Source: Thecamonas trahens ATCC 50062 (Eukaryota; Apusozoa; Apusomonadida; Apusomonadidae). Taken from it: 64,000 bases of DNA. The first letter of the stretch is position 1, and each line of letters begins with the position of its first letter. Location: NCBI RefSeq assembly GCF_000142905.1, contig NW_013657645.1:57713-121712 (forward strand). Reading direction: 5' to 3'. Below are positions 20,128-31,513 of this stretch, in pieces. The translations under genes and the position numbers were made by a program. Under the pieces are notes generated by a model that saw nothing but the letters and a program-made list of their open reading frames with translations, made no database searches and was not told where the DNA came from.

Positions 20128-22689
20128 ATGATGAGACAGAGTATGATTACAAACATAATAATGCTGAGCATACTCCTCGTAGGAGTGGGAGCAAGCCCCT
20201 CCCCGCCGTCGCCACCGTCGAGGTCAACAAGCCTTCCGCGCTTTGCCTTCACTTCCAATTCGGCACTCAACGGACGATTCTGTGCACCCAACTCGGACGG
20301 ACAATGTTCCATGTCACCGTACATCCAATCATTGCTCATCATTGCCTTTATTTTGCTGGTCATTCCTGCTCTCGCTGCTTGCGTCTGTCTCGCTTGCGCG
20401 TGTTGTGCTCAAGTCAGGGATCCGCCGCGCATCGTCTCCTCTTTGGATCCATCTCCATCTTCTTCTCGAAGAGATCAAAAGGCTCCCTTAACTGATGGAC
20501 GTCGCTCACGAGCTGGTAGCCAGCTCCGTGGTGGCTCGAGTTGGAGATCAGAGGAGTTTGGTCGGGCAAGACGTGCTCCTTCGCTGCTGGATCTTCCGCC
20601 GGCGCTGAGAGAAAAGTGGATTGCCGCACATCCCACCGCCACCGCCATGATTCTGACAAAGCTCGCTGTTGTGGTTGTCGCTGTGGCGGTGGTCGTCCTC
20701 GCTGTCCTTCTCTTCATGGCCTCATCGGATGTGGATGTTGCTGAGGGTCGCGGTGCGGCTGCGCTCCGCGATGGTGCGGTGGCTGTGGAGCTGGCATCGA
20801 GCCAGGTGGTGAGCGCGTATCTCACATCGGTGCTGCAGAGCCCGGCGCTCAACTCGTCGCTGCCCAACGCCACGCTAGCGCTCAGCGAGACTACCGCGGC
20901 TAGTGCGGCCATCCGGTCGAAGATGCTGTCGTGGGCACGGATGACCAATGCGTGGGACCAGGCACGGACTGCGCTGGTGGTCATCATGGCATGCGTGGTG
21001 TTGGGCGTGACGACGTGCCTCTGCTGCGCGGCCGGCTTCAACGCACGGCGGGTGTCGCAGTGCGCAGCTGTGGCTGCGTCATGGACCACGCTTTTCCTTT
21101 GCTGTACCTTGATGCTCCACATCACCGGTGCGCTCCTTGTCTCGGACCTGTGCTTCGAGATGGACACCTCACTGGCATCTTCCACCGCCGACCGGACACT
21201 GTTTGACGAGCTGGTTGGCTGCCGCGGCTCATTCCCGCAGCTGGAGGCGACCACGTCGCGGGCGCTCGCCCTGGCTTCGGCCGACGTCTGTGAGACCGGT
21301 GCGCTGGTGTGTGAGCTGGCAGTCAACGTCTCGACATCGTTCATGCCTGCGCCGTGCGTTAACTCGACCATGCGGTGCTCAAACCCCGATTCTCCGTCCG
21401 ATGTCTCTGTTGACACGGCCGTAGCCGACTACGGTACCGGAAACGGGACGACCGGATGTGCGGCGGCGGCGTCTTATCCGCCAATGCTTCCGCCGAGCCA
21501 CAGCTACTGCGTCCGCAACACACCGCGCATCCTGCTCTGTGCGTCGGTGGGAGCCGGATGTGACTCTCCGCTGACCCAGCACTATGTCGCGCCGCTATAC
21601 GCGGCGCTTGTCACCCGCCGGCTGGTCCGGCTCTCTGTTGTCCCGCTCGTGACGGAGCTCACCAATTGTACGTTTGTCGGCGACGTGCTCGCGGCGGCGC
21701 GCGATGATGTGTGCGGGACCCACAAGCCGGCTATACACCGAACTATGTATCTCCTTGCTGGCGTTGTTGCTCTTGTGCTCGTCGAGGCCGGTCTCGGCCT
21801 TGCTGGCGTCCGCAACCTGGTGCCGCTCGCCAAGACCCGCCGCCGCGCCACCGCCGCCGCCATGGCTGGAGCGGTCGGCGCCGGTGCCGCGCTCGCGGGC
21901 ACTACCGCTGCATCGCGGCGCGGCTCACTCGCCAGTGCAGATGGCGGCCGGCAGCCATCGGACTCGGGGCCGACAAGCAGCCGACGCCGACGGCGGTCAT
22001 CCAACGCCGGTGCTAGCGGCATGACTCCCATCGCGCCCATCGACTCGCCGCTCAAGCCACAACATCGCGGCGTGGCTGCAGCGGCTGCCGCCTCGCCGGG
22101 CCTCTCCCGGCCGGGCTCGCTTGCCTCGTTTGTCGAGAACACCCGCGACGAGACCTCATCGCTTGGCTACTCTTACTCGTACGATGACGGCAGCTTTATT
22201 TCGTACGATGACGAGGATGGGGGGGGCAACGATTCGCGGCTCAACCTCGCGTCGGCAGCGTCGCATCGTCCCGCGCCGTTCCTGGCCGACGACGACGAGT
22301 CGCCTCCTTCGGCCGGCTCGGAGCCGCCGCGCAAGCAAGGCAGCGGCTTCTCGCGAACTGCGCCTGTCGGCGGCGCAGCTCGGGTGTCGGCGCTCCGCGG
22401 CACTGGTCTCGCCTCGGGTGGACTCTCACGGACAAGCTCGCGATCAGCCGGTGGCGGTCTCGGCTCGGGCAGTCTCTCGCGCTCCGGCTCGCGATCAGCC
22501 GGTGGCGGTCTCGGCTCGGGCGGTCTCTCTCGCGCTGCGTCTCGCGCTGCGCGTGGTGGACTCGGCAGCGGCGGCCTTTCTCGGACCAACTCTCGATCGG
22601 CCGGCGGAGCACTTGGCGGGCGCGGCCGATCGCCGCTTGCACGCAACACCTCGTACCAGATGTCTGTCGGCCGGCTGGACGACATGTAG
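20128..22689 (+). CDS. five-pass tweety/prominin-like membrane protein
   Basis: An 853-residue protein from MMRQSMITNI. I chose this start because it directly precedes a hydrophobic signal peptide (IIMLSILLVGVGA). Membrane helices lie at about 68-92, 171-193, 275-297, 308-332 and 535-557. Two large extracytoplasmic loops carry many cysteines (CSNPDSPS, CAAAASYPP, CVRNTPR) and N-glycosylation sites. This two-loop, five-helix plan with cysteine-rich loops resembles tweety and prominin families, but no diagnostic motif is seen, so the name is tentative. The last 250 residues are cytoplasmic, rich in Ser, Arg and Gly, with a repeated SRSAGGGLGSGGLSR unit. The gene follows calpain on the same strand after 278 bases. 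Confidence 0.7.
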   Translation: MMRQSMITNIIMLSILLVGVGASPSPPSPPSRSTSLPRFAFTSNSALNGRFCAPNSDGQCSMSPYIQSLLIIAFILLVIPALAACVCLACACCAQVRDPPRIVSSLDPSPSSSRRDQKAPLTDGRRSRAGSQLRGGSSWRSEEFGRARRAPSLLDLPPALREKWIAAHPTATAMILTKLAVVVVAVAVVVLAVLLFMASSDVDVAEGRGAAALRDGAVAVELASSQVVSAYLTSVLQSPALNSSLPNATLALSETTAASAAIRSKMLSWARMTNAWDQARTALVVIMACVVLGVTTCLCCAAGFNARRVSQCAAVAASWTTLFLCCTLMLHITGALLVSDLCFEMDTSLASSTADRTLFDELVGCRGSFPQLEATTSRALALASADVCETGALVCELAVNVSTSFMPAPCVNSTMRCSNPDSPSDVSVDTAVADYGTGNGTTGCAAAASYPPMLPPSHSYCVRNTPRILLCASVGAGCDSPLTQHYVAPLYAALVTRRLVRLSVVPLVTELTNCTFVGDVLAAARDDVCGTHKPAIHRTMYLLAGVVALVLVEAGLGLAGVRNLVPLAKTRRRATAAAMAGAVGAGAALAGTTAASRRGSLASADGGRQPSDSGPTSSRRRRRSSNAGASGMTPIAPIDSPLKPQHRGVAAAAAASPGLSRPGSLASFVENTRDETSSLGYSYSYDDGSFISYDDEDGGGNDSRLNLASAASHRPAPFLADDDESPPSAGSEPPRKQGSGFSRTAPVGGAARVSALRGTGLASGGLSRTSSRSAGGGLGSGSLSRSGSRSAGGGLGSGGLSRAASRAARGGLGSGGLSRTNSRSAGGALGGRGRSPLARNTSYQMSVGRLDDM

Positions 22690-23144
22690 ATGACAACGAA
22701 CTCGGCCTTGTGATTTCCGACGTGAGGCAACTCAACTCGCACATGCGAGCGTCAACGATAAAACCAAAGGAGAAATAATTGCCAAATCATTGCCTGTGAA
22801 ACGAGTCACAAGTCCGTCGCCTTTTTGCCTCGAGCGCCAAACGAGCCGAGTGTGACGGCGGGAAAGAGGCGACAAAGAGCGGAGAGCAAGTCAGGAGAGA
22901 CACGAGCAGAGGCTTTGAGGCAGAGACCGGGGAGAACGAGACATACTTGACTCGGAGGACCAAGAACACAAGTCGCACAAGTCGCACAAGTTGCACAAGT
23001 CGCACACGTCGGACACGTCGGACACGTTGACCTTGGACTACGGGCACGAGGACGGACAGCAGGCACATCACCAACTCGACGACTAGCCACATCACCAACT
23101 CGGCGACCAGACACATCACCAACTCGGCAACCAGACACATCACC
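22690..23144 (+). promoter_or_regulatory. leader/promoter of the dynamin gene with short repeats
   Basis: No gene is visible. About 22968-23030 has five or six copies of CACAAGTCG/CACACGTCGGA, and 23060-23142 has four copies of ACATCACCAACTCGGCGACC-like units ending right at the dynamin ATG. A lone AACGATAAAACC at about 22755 resembles the core of the two hairpin arrays. Confidence 0.5.
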
Positions 23145-25227
23145 ATGGGCATGGACGACCTCATTCCGGTGGTCAACAAGCTGCAGGACGTGCTGTCGTC
23201 GGTAGGGACCGACATGATCGACTTGCCGCAAATTGTGGTTGTCGGCTCGCAGTCGTCAGGCAAGTCATCGGTGCTGGAAAACATCGTGGGAAGGGACTTT
23301 CTTCCGCGTGGCTCGGGCATCGTCACCCGTCGCCCGCTCATTCTCCAGCTTGTTCAAACCAAGCCTGCTCCCGGCGCTTCATCCGCCGAGACCGGCGACG
23401 GCGCAAGCACCAGCGATGGCGCGCCCAGCTCGGGTAGCGCTGCCGAAGGCGAGGAGTGGGCCGAGTTCCTGCACCTGCCCGAGACCAAGTTTACTGACTT
23501 TGCCGCGGTCCGCGATGAGATCTCGTCTGAGACCGACCGGGCGACCGGGACGAACAAAGGCATTTCGGACGCGCCGATCTCGCTTAAGATCTACTCGCCG
23601 CATGTGCTCAACCTGACGCTGGTGGACCTGCCGGGCATTACCAAGGTGCCTGTCGGCGACCAGCCGTCGGACATCGAGACCCTCATCCGCGACATGATCC
23701 TGCACTTTATTGAGAAGCCGAACGCGCTCATTCTGGCGGTGACGGCGGCCAACTCGGATCTGGCCAACTCGGACGCGCTGCAGCTGGCCCGCCGGGTCGA
23801 CCCCGATGGCGAGCGCACGCTCGGCGTCCTGACCAAGCTCGACCTCATGGACGCCGGAACCAACGCGCTGGAGATCCTCAACAACGAGATCATTGCGCTC
23901 AAGCTCGGCTTTGTGGGCGTGGTCAATCGGTCGCAGGCCGACATCAACTCGGAAAGTCGATTCCTGCCGCGCTCGAGGCCGAGGCCTCGTTCTTCGCGTC
24001 GCACCCTGCGTATGCGCCGTTGGCTACGCGGCTGGGGACGCGCTACCTGACGCGCCAGCTCAACACCCTGCTTGTGGCGCACATCAAGAAGTGCCTACCG
24101 GGTCTCAAGAAGCGAATCAGCGCCAAGCACTCGGCGGCTGCGTCCGAAATGGCCACGCTCGGCGCCCCGGTCTCGCCCGAGTCTGCCGGCTCGGTCGTCC
24201 TCGATGTCATTACCAAGTTTGCGGCCGACTTTAAGGCTGCGCTCGACGGCACCATGGCCGACCTTTCGATGGTCGAGCTCGCGGGGGAGCGCGGATCGCG
24301 TACATCTTCCACGAGCTCTTCTTCAACGCCATCCAGGACATCCGGCCCGGCGAGGAGCTGACCGAGGAGGACATCGAGACGCTCATCCGCAACGCGACCG
24401 GGACTCGCGGGCAACTCTTCATGCCGGGCGCTTCATTCGAGGTCCTGGTCAAGAAGGCTGTTGCCCAGCTGAAGGAACCGGCTATGCAGTGCGTCAACCT
24501 GGTGTATGAAGAGCTCCTCCGCCTGCTCAACACGTACACGACCAAGGAGTTGGCGCGTTTCGCGCGCCTCCGCGAGCGGCTGCACAACGTGGTCTCGGAC
24601 ACCTTCGCCAAGTGCCTCAAGCCGACGTACGCCATGGTCACCAACCTCATCAACGTCGAACTCGCGTACGTCAACACGCGGCATCCGGACTTTGTGGTGG
24701 CGCTGGCGGCGATGCGGGCGTCGTCGGGAGTCGATCACTACGCGTCGAGCTCCACCGAGGCTGCGTCGAGCGCCGGTGCGGCGGCGGCGGCGGTGAGCTC
24801 GGCAGCAGCCAGCGGAGCGGACCCGGCACCGAGCGGCTGGTTCTCGAAGAAAAAGTCGAAGAAGGGTGGTAGCGGCATGTCGCCGCCGGCGCAGCTCGCG
24901 CAGGTCCGCAAGCCGCAGCACCTCTACGCCGAGCACGAGATGTCCGAGACGCAGCTCATCCGCGAGCTCCTCGACGCCTACTTTACCATTGTCAAGAAGA
25001 ACATCCTCGACGGCGTGCCCAAGTCGATCATGCTCTTCCTTGTCAACAACGCAGCGTCCCACGTCCAGAACGAGCTCGTCAAGGCCCTCTACCACGAGAA
25101 CGAGTTTGGCGAGCTTGTCCGGGAGTCCGGCACTGTGGCCCAGCGCCGCGAGGTCGTCGCCACCCAGATCCGCGTCTACAAGGCTGCCGAGCGCATCCTC
25201 AACCAGATCCGCGACTGGGATGTGTAA
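23145..25227 (+). CDS. DRP: dynamin-related GTPase (Drp1/Vps1 type), two apparent frame breaks
   Basis: The start [20 protein letters not shown] matches the family start. GTPase motifs are [16 protein letters not shown] (G1), DLPGITKVP (G3) and TKLDLMD (G4). The middle domain and a C-terminal GED ([20 protein letters not shown]) are present. There is no PH or proline-rich domain, which points to the organelle-fission (Drp1/Vps1) branch. The frame slips twice: in AAA at 23953-23955 and in GGGGG at 24283-24287. One added base at each place restores invariant segments ([18 protein letters not shown] and ARIAYIFHE), so these are almost surely sequencing undercalls. The corrected length is 694 residues. 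Between the middle domain and GED is an Ala/Ser-rich insert (about 535-580). Confidence 0.92.
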
Positions 25228-25440
25228 CTGAGCGTAAAAGTGCTGTCATGGTTGTAGGCGAGGAGCAAGGTGAGGTGAGAGAGAGGATGGGCAGCCCTGT
25301 GGACGAAAGAGGGAGAGCCGTCGGTCAGCCGGCGGTTGAACCACCACAGCCAACTGGTGACCACCACCAGCACCACCAGCACTGCCAGCACGAGCACGAG
25401 CACAAGCACAGCACAGGCCGTGCCACTGCACTCACCGACC

Positions 25441-27832
25441 ATGTCATCCATCCGGGACCTGAGTACGTAGTGGGGGGGAGGGGGAGGGGGAGGGGGAGGG
25501 GGAGGGGGAGGGGGGGCTTGGCTGAGGCATGTGTGGCGGGACATGGGAGGGGGGGTGGGGCGGGGGTGGGGGGTATGGGTATGGATGTGGTTCTTGTGGT
25601 CGTCGTACTCGTGTCGTCCATCGCATCCATGCCATCCATGCCATCCATGCCATCCATCACATCCATCACATCCATCACATCCATCACATCCATCACATCC
25701 ATCACATCCATCACATCCATCACATCCATCACATCCATCACATCCATCACATCCATCACATCCATCACATCCATCACATCCATCACATCCATCACATCCA
25801 TCACATCCATCACATCCATCACATCCATCACATCCATCACATCCATGCCATCCATCACATCCATCACATCCATCACATCCATCACATCCATCACATCCAT
25901 CACATCCATCACATCCATCACATCATCACATCCATCACATCCATCACATCCATCACATCCATCACATCCATCACATCCATCACATCCATCACATCCATCA
26001 CATCCATGCCATCCATGCCATCCATGCCATCCATGCCATCCACCGCGCAATGCGCACTCGTCGCACTCATCACTCTCATTCACTGCGTGGCGCTGCACCT
26101 GATTCTGCTCGACATGGCGCAGAGTTCCGCCGCTCCGGATCCAAGGGCCGCATGCACTCGTTCTCGTCCATCGACTACCTCGACAAGCTTGGCGAAGAGG
26201 TCGAGGTCAATCGCGACGTGTACAACCACGCCAACGGCCAGGGTGAGCTCCCGCTCCACCTCGCTGCCTCCACTGGCTCGGTGAACATCGCCGAGCTGCT
26301 GCTGGNNNNNNNNNNNNNNNNNNNNNNNNNNNNNNNNNNNNNNNNNNNNNNNNNNNNNNNNNNNNNNNNNNNNNNNNNNNNNNNNNNNNNNNNNNNNNNN
26401 NNNNNNNNNNNNNNNNNNNATCACATCCATCACATCATCACATCCATCACATCCATCACATCCATCACATCCATCACATCCATCACATCCATCACATCCA
26501 TCACATCCATCACATCCATCACATCCATCACATCCATGCCATCCATCACATCCATCACATCCATCACATCCATCACATCCATCACATCCATCACATCCAT
26601 CACATCCATCACATCATCACATCCATCACATCCATCACATCCATCACATCCATCACATCCATCACATCCATCACATCCATCACATCCATCACATCCATGC
26701 CATCCATGCCATCCATGCCATCCATGCCATCCACCGCGCAATGCGCACTCGTCGCACTCATCACTCTCATTCACTGCGTGGCGCTGCACCTGATTCTGCT
26801 CGACATGGCGCAGAGTTCCGCCGCTCCGGATCCAAGGGCCGCATGCACTCGTTCTCGTCCATCGACTACCTCGACAAGCTTGGCGAAGAGGTCGAGGTCA
26901 ATCGCGACGTGTACAACCACGCCAACGGCCAGGGTGAGCTCCCGCTCCACCTCGCTGCCTCCACTGGCTCGGTGACCATCGCCGAGCTGCTGCTGGAAAA
27001 CGGCGCAGACATCGACGCCACCAATCACAACGGCGAGTCGGCGCTGTTCCTCGCTGCAGCCGGTGGTCACGCCAAGCTGGCCAACTTTCTCATCGACGCT
27101 GGCGCGTCGCTGTGGAGCTACACCAACACCGGCAAGTCGCCGCTTGATGCTGCCACTTCTGCCGGTTCGTCGGCCATTGTCTCGGCTATCCTCAACGCCA
27201 AGCTCCACTATGCCGCTGCCAAGGGCCAGACCGGCGTCATCGCCCGCCTCGCCGCTATGTCTGAGGTCTCGCTCAACGCCACCAACCGCGACGGTTGGAC
27301 TGCGCTTGGCATCGCTGCCGCCCACGGTCACGTCGAGGTTGTCCGTGACCTGCTCGAGCTTGGCGCCTCGGTTTCGACGGGCTCTGATCCGCTGCGCCTC
27401 GTCAACTCGCTCGTTACCGTCGAGGCGCCCGAGATTGAGCTCATTGGCCGGGACATCAAGGCCTTGCTCATGGCCGCCCGCAAGACTCACGCATCGGCAA
27501 AGTCACCTGTCAAGGGCGCGGGCGTCGCCTCCCAAGGCGACCACCTCGTCGAGCGCGCCGCGGCAAACGACTTTGGCGTCGTCGCTCAGATGCTTGCCGA
27601 CGGCGTCCAGGCCGATATGCCCAACAAGCGCGGCTTGACCGCTCTCCACGTTGCCTCGCGGGCCGGCCACTACGACATGGTCAAGCTTCTTCTGGAGCAT
27701 GGCGCAGATACCGCCATTGGCGACGCCGTCAAAGGCAACTGTGCCGTCCACTGGGCTACAGCAAACGGTCACGCTGACGTCGTCCGCCTCCTCCTTGAAA
27801 ACGCGTCTGCGCCGCCGCTGATGGATGCGTGA
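25441..27832 (+). CDS. ankyrin-repeat protein, two exons proposed
   Basis: Exon 2 (26814-27832) encodes at least six ankyrin repeats: GQGELPLHLAASTGSVTIAE, NGESALFLAAAGGHAKLANF, TGKSPLDAATSAGSS, RDGWTALGIAAAHGHVEVV, RGLTALHVASRAGHYDMVKL and GNCAVHWATANGHADVVRLL. A CAG acceptor at 26811-26813 pairs in phase 1 with a GTACGT donor after ATGTCATCCATCCGGGACCT (exon 1, 25441-25462). The joined start would read MSSIRDLKFRRSGSKGRMHS. The alternative is an unspliced start at the ATG at 26741. The intron holds the CATCCATCA satellite and the N gap. A truncated second copy of exon 2 begins at 26123 before the gap and is probably an assembly artefact. No catalytic domain is seen; it is probably a cytosolic scaffold. 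Confidence 0.8.
25612..26044. repeat. CATCCATCA 9-bp satellite, first copy
   Basis: Dozens of tandem CATCCATCA units are broken by a single CATCCATGC variant, one 3-base deletion and blocks of CATCCATGC at both ends. It lies inside the proposed ankyrin-gene intron, just after a run of GGGGGA repeats (about 25471-25515). Confidence 0.95.
26123..26305 (+). other. duplicate partial ankyrin exon abutting a gap
   Basis: This stretch is a near-identical copy of 26814-26996 (offset 691). It differs visibly only at GTGAACATC versus GTGACCATC. It stops at the N run. The simplest reading is that two contig ends covering the same locus were placed side by side. Confidence 0.8.
26306..26419. other. assembly gap (114 N)
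   Basis: Unknown bases. The sequence on its right resumes inside the same 9-bp satellite found on its left. Confidence 1.
26420..26736. repeat. CATCCATCA 9-bp satellite, second copy
   Basis: The same 9-bp unit, the same CATCCATGC interruption and the same 3-base deletion as the copy at 25612-26044. It runs into the same flanking sequence (CACCGCGCAATGCGCACTCG). Confidence 0.95.
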
Positions 27833-28139
27833 ACCGCTCATCCGCCTTTTATCCTTTACGGTACGGAGTGGACACATTTGTCCATCGCGCAAGCCGCGCA
27901 CAGCAACGCTCCACAAACGTCGCAACGTCCATCGATCGCGGTAAAAGAGTAGTACAATGTGTTAATGGCTGCCGTGGTCACTGGTGGGCCACAACAGAAA
28001 CAGTCGGCGATGCAGAGATGGACGCGTCGCGCAGCGTCGCGCAGCGTCGGCCGGTGACCTGGGAGTCAAGCATCATCGAGTTGTTCACTTTGAGACGCGC
28101 GACAATGCGTCCGAACGACCGTACCGCTAAGGGATAAAA
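27833..28139. other. gap between ankyrin and CH-adaptor genes
   Basis: These are convergent genes with 307 bases between stops. I see a short repeated GTCGCGCAGC and nothing else supported. Confidence 0.6.
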
Positions 28140-30432
28140 CTAGTACGTGCCGGGCGGATAGTACACGCCGGCTGCGTCGGTGTATCCGCCCTCGACGTCG
28201 GTAATGCCACCTGCCGCGTCGATGTAGTTGCCCGCCGTGTCCCAGTACCCCCCGCAGCGTCGTAGCCGTTGCGGTCGTAGCCGAGCCGGTCAAAGCCATT
28301 GCGGTCGTAGCCCTGGGCATCAAAGCCCTCGGCATCGTATCCGTCTGCGTCGAACGCAACGGCCTCGGGCGCCGCCATAGGCGCCGCTGCCGTCTTGGCC
28401 GCTCCCGCCGCCCCAAACTGTGCTGCAAGCGCAGACGCCAGCGCAGACTTGGCTGACGCGTCCATCCCCGCCACCGCCGCGTTGGTAACTCGCGGCTTGG
28501 CAGCAATCGGAGGCGGCCCGCCGACAGGCTTGGCCGCCACAACAGGCTTGGCCGCCACAGCAGGCTTGGCCGCCACAGCAGGCTTGGCCGCCACAGCAGG
28601 CTTGGCCGCCACAGCAGGCTTGGCCGCCACAGCAGGCTTGGCCGCCACAGCAGGCTTGGGCTTGGGATTAATCGGGCCGGGGCCGGGGCCAGGGCTCCTG
28701 GCCCGGCCGGCGGGTGTGAGCGAGAGTCGCTTGGCGGCCTTGCCGGCCGGCTTGAGCCCGCCAGGCAGCGGCTTGCGGGCGGGCTTGGGTGCGGGCGCTG
28801 GGGCGCCGCTTGCGCTTGCGCCGTCAGCGCCGCCGGCCAGCAGGTGCTCGGCCACAAAGTCGCGGATCTGCATGGTCTCCTTACGGGTCCGCAGCTTCGT
28901 CTTGTCGATGCCAGCAGCCTCGAGAATGTCGTCCCACTCGGAAGGCAGGATCGAGTCAACCGAAAACTCGAGGCGGCCGTTCTCGCGGATCTTGCCCTTG
29001 TGGAGAAGAAACTGCATCTCGTCGCGATTCTCAAACTTGTAGTCGGCGAGCGTCTTGGTCAGCTTGAGCGTGCCCTTCTTGTCCGACTTGAGGAAGTAGT
29101 CGACAACGTTGATGATCTCAAACTTGACGCCGATCTCGTTCATGGCCGACGCCACCGTCAGGTTCTTGTCAAAGCACAGGAGCTTGACCGTGCCAGTCTC
29201 GGCAAGCTCGATGCGGAGGTAGAGCTTGTCCTCCTCAGCAAGGTGCTTCTCGTCGACCTTTGTGGCCGCCACTGCCGCGGCCTCCTCGTCGACGCAAACG
29301 TAGTAGACCAGGTCGCGCGAGGCAAGGCCGGCCGACTCGAGCGACTTTGCATGCTTGAGCGTCTTGCCGGACTCGGTCTTCAGCGAGAAGGCCGCAAAGT
29401 TGGCCGACTTGTCGCCCACGGCCTCCCACACCTTGTACACCGCCACTATCGTCGAGTACTGCGCCTTGAGTGGAACAGTCTTGATGACCGACGCGCTCTC
29501 GTCCATGGCCACACGGAGGAGAAGGTCTGTCGGCTCGATCTCGGGATCTTTGCGCATCAAGTTGAAGATCTGGCCGTGGAGGTGCGCAAACGACTCGAGC
29601 GGCTTGTCCGGCTTGATCTTGGAAGTCTTTCCCGACGGCTGGACCATGAGCAGATCCCACTTGGAGACGTCGCAGATCTCCAGCCCAAAGCGAAGACCCA
29701 TAATGTAGAGACAGACTCCAGCCGGCGCCACAATCGGGAGCTGGACCAGCTTCTCGGCGCCCTCGTATCTCGCCTTGACCATGAGCAGGTGGCGAGTGTC
29801 GTAGTCGCGGTCAGCCACAGGGTTGAAGTCGGCCTTCTCAATGATGACCGGCGCAGCCTCGAGTTCTGCCTCCAGACTCGGCGGGAGATACGTTGGATCG
29901 CCGAGGTTGTACATGTAAGCCACGCGGAGGAGGACCCTGTACGCCACCTGATCGTTCATCATGACCTCGTCGGGGCGATCGGGAGCAAGATCGACGCCCA
30001 ACTGTTCGGCAAAGAACTCCCAAACAGCGCGCAAGTTCTCCAGCTTTTCAGCACCCGACGTAGGCTCAAAGGTAGTGTTCTTCCTGTTTGCAGCAAACGA
30101 GTAGCCGGCCAAGTACTCAAGGAGGGCCAGAAAGACGACGCCATCTCTCAGATCTTCATCAATGTACTTGATCTCTCTCCCTGTAGCACTCAGCAGGTCA
30201 TTGAGCCAGAGAGTCATGGCATCCCTATGCCTTGCCTTGGGCGTGTACATCTCACGTCCTTCCATAATAGCATCTGCTTCCTCTGACCACAGCGGCCGTT
30301 CCTCGTCTGCCATGCCCGCCACCGGTGGGGGTCCAGCTGCCGGGTTGGGTGATGGTAAGGGTGTGAGTGACATGTGGGAGGAGGGAGGGGGGGGGGGGGG
30401 GGATAGTGGGAGGGGGGGGGGGTACCTGACAT
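28140..30432 (-). CDS. CH-like / tandem ubiquitin-like adaptor with AKP and YDxxG repeats (one apparent frame break)
   Basis: Domains in order: a calponin-homology-like segment (AMTLWLNDLLSATGREIKYI, DGVVFLALLEYLAG); two or three ubiquitin-like/RA-like folds rich in beta strands; a segment resembling the C-terminal half of a PAK p21-binding domain (LPSEWDDILEAAGIDKTKL); an AAKPAV hexapeptide repeated about seven times; and a tail of YDAEGFDAQGYDRNGFDRLG-type repeats. The frame breaks at a six-C run (28248-28253). One added base extends the repeat pattern to a natural end, VYYPPGTY, with the stop at 28140. For the start I favour a tiny exon ATG-TCA-G (30432-30426), an 89-base GTACC...GCAG intron and MSAGPPPVAGMADEERPLW. 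The alternative is an unspliced ATG at 30373 or 30313. It is a probable actin-linked or Rho-linked scaffold (inference). Confidence 0.75.
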
Positions 30433-30795
30433 GGTTGGGTGGAGTGGGGTGGGGGGTGGGGGGTGGGGAGGTGAGCGGGGGTGGGGGGAGGAGGAGCTGG
30501 CGGGGCGCAGTGGGGAGTTGCGGGCGAAACCGGGCGTGTGGCAAAGAAGGGGCAGGGGGGAGATCGGGGGGGGATCGGGCAGCTACGGTAGAGGGGAGCA
30601 GAAAGGGAATGGGGTGCGGTTTAGTGCAGGTGATCAGAGAGAGTGAGCAGAGAGTTATCGGAGCTCGGACCAGGTCATCCCACCGATGGCTCGAGGAGAT
30701 GGTCGCTGAGCCGGCGAACGGGCGACGAGTGACAGAGCGTGGGGGGGGGAGGGGGGGGGGGGGGGAGGGGGCACACTCAACCTCCGCTAGCGACC

Positions 30796-31331
30796 ATGGA
30801 TAAGGCACTGAGCGCCGAAGTCGGCATGGAGAGCGAGCTCATTGGTGCTCTCAACACTATGTAAGTTTTATCTGTTTTATGTGTATGGCAGGGGTGGTAG
30901 AGGGTGTTGAAGAGGTGGCGGGAGGGGGGAGGGGGGAAGATGACCTGGAGGGAGCGGAGCGTGACTTGGGAGGAGGAATGGGGGGGGAGGAGGAGGGAGG
31001 GCATGACATGGTCAGAGTGAAGGGGTATACTCATTGCCGAATGGAAATCAATGTTTTGGGTGTGGGCATGGGTGTGGGTGGGTGTAGTTCGAAGAAGGAG
31101 AATGTGAATGGTGTTGTTGCTGCTCAGCTCGACGGTCTCTGTCTCGGCACCAAGGGTGTCATGACCTCGCCTGCTGCTGGCTATGTGGCCGGTGTGGCTA
31201 ACGCTGCTATGGCCATGCCTGGCTCGGGCTCTCCTATGGTGGCCATTGAGACTGATGCTGGTACTACTGTCGTCGCTGTCAAGGACAACGTTGTCACCGC
31301 TGTCAGCTCTCGTCGCACCGCAGACATGTAA
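30796..31331 (+). CDS. LAMTOR5: LAMTOR5-like Ragulator subunit (roadblock fold), two exons
   Basis: Exon 1 (30796-30860) ends in phase 2 at a strong GTAAGT donor. The GTGTAG acceptor places exon 2 at 31088-31331. The joined protein has 102 residues: MDKALSAEVGMESELIGALN, then SKKENVNGVVAAQLDGLCLG and a C-terminal MVAIETDAGTTVVAVKDNV. The pattern matches LAMTOR5/HBXIP (91 residues in animals), including the NGVV...GLCLGTKG turn and the strand pair before the end. LAMTOR5 helps form the Ragulator scaffold that anchors Rag GTPases and mTORC1 at lysosomes. An acceptor at CTCAG nearer the end would break the frame, so I reject it. The gene diverges from the CH-adaptor gene across a G-rich promoter. 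Confidence 0.8.
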
Positions 31332-31513
31332 ACATCGCCATCGCGCTACCACCTCCCTCTTGCATGACACAGCCATCATCGTCTTTTGTGCGGTGGATGG
31401 GTGGTCTGGTGGACGGGTGGTCGGCGGACGGACAGCCAGCGGCTGATGAGCAGATGGCTGTGGGCGTAGGATAGCCCGGTGCGTGGCAGAAGTGAGAGTG
31501 TTAGCTGAGGGGG

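Noticed and set aside
25325-26793. Poly-(MDV), poly-(HPS) and poly-(TSI) proteins
   Set aside because: Translations of the 9-bp satellite in every frame, inside a proposed intron next to a gap.
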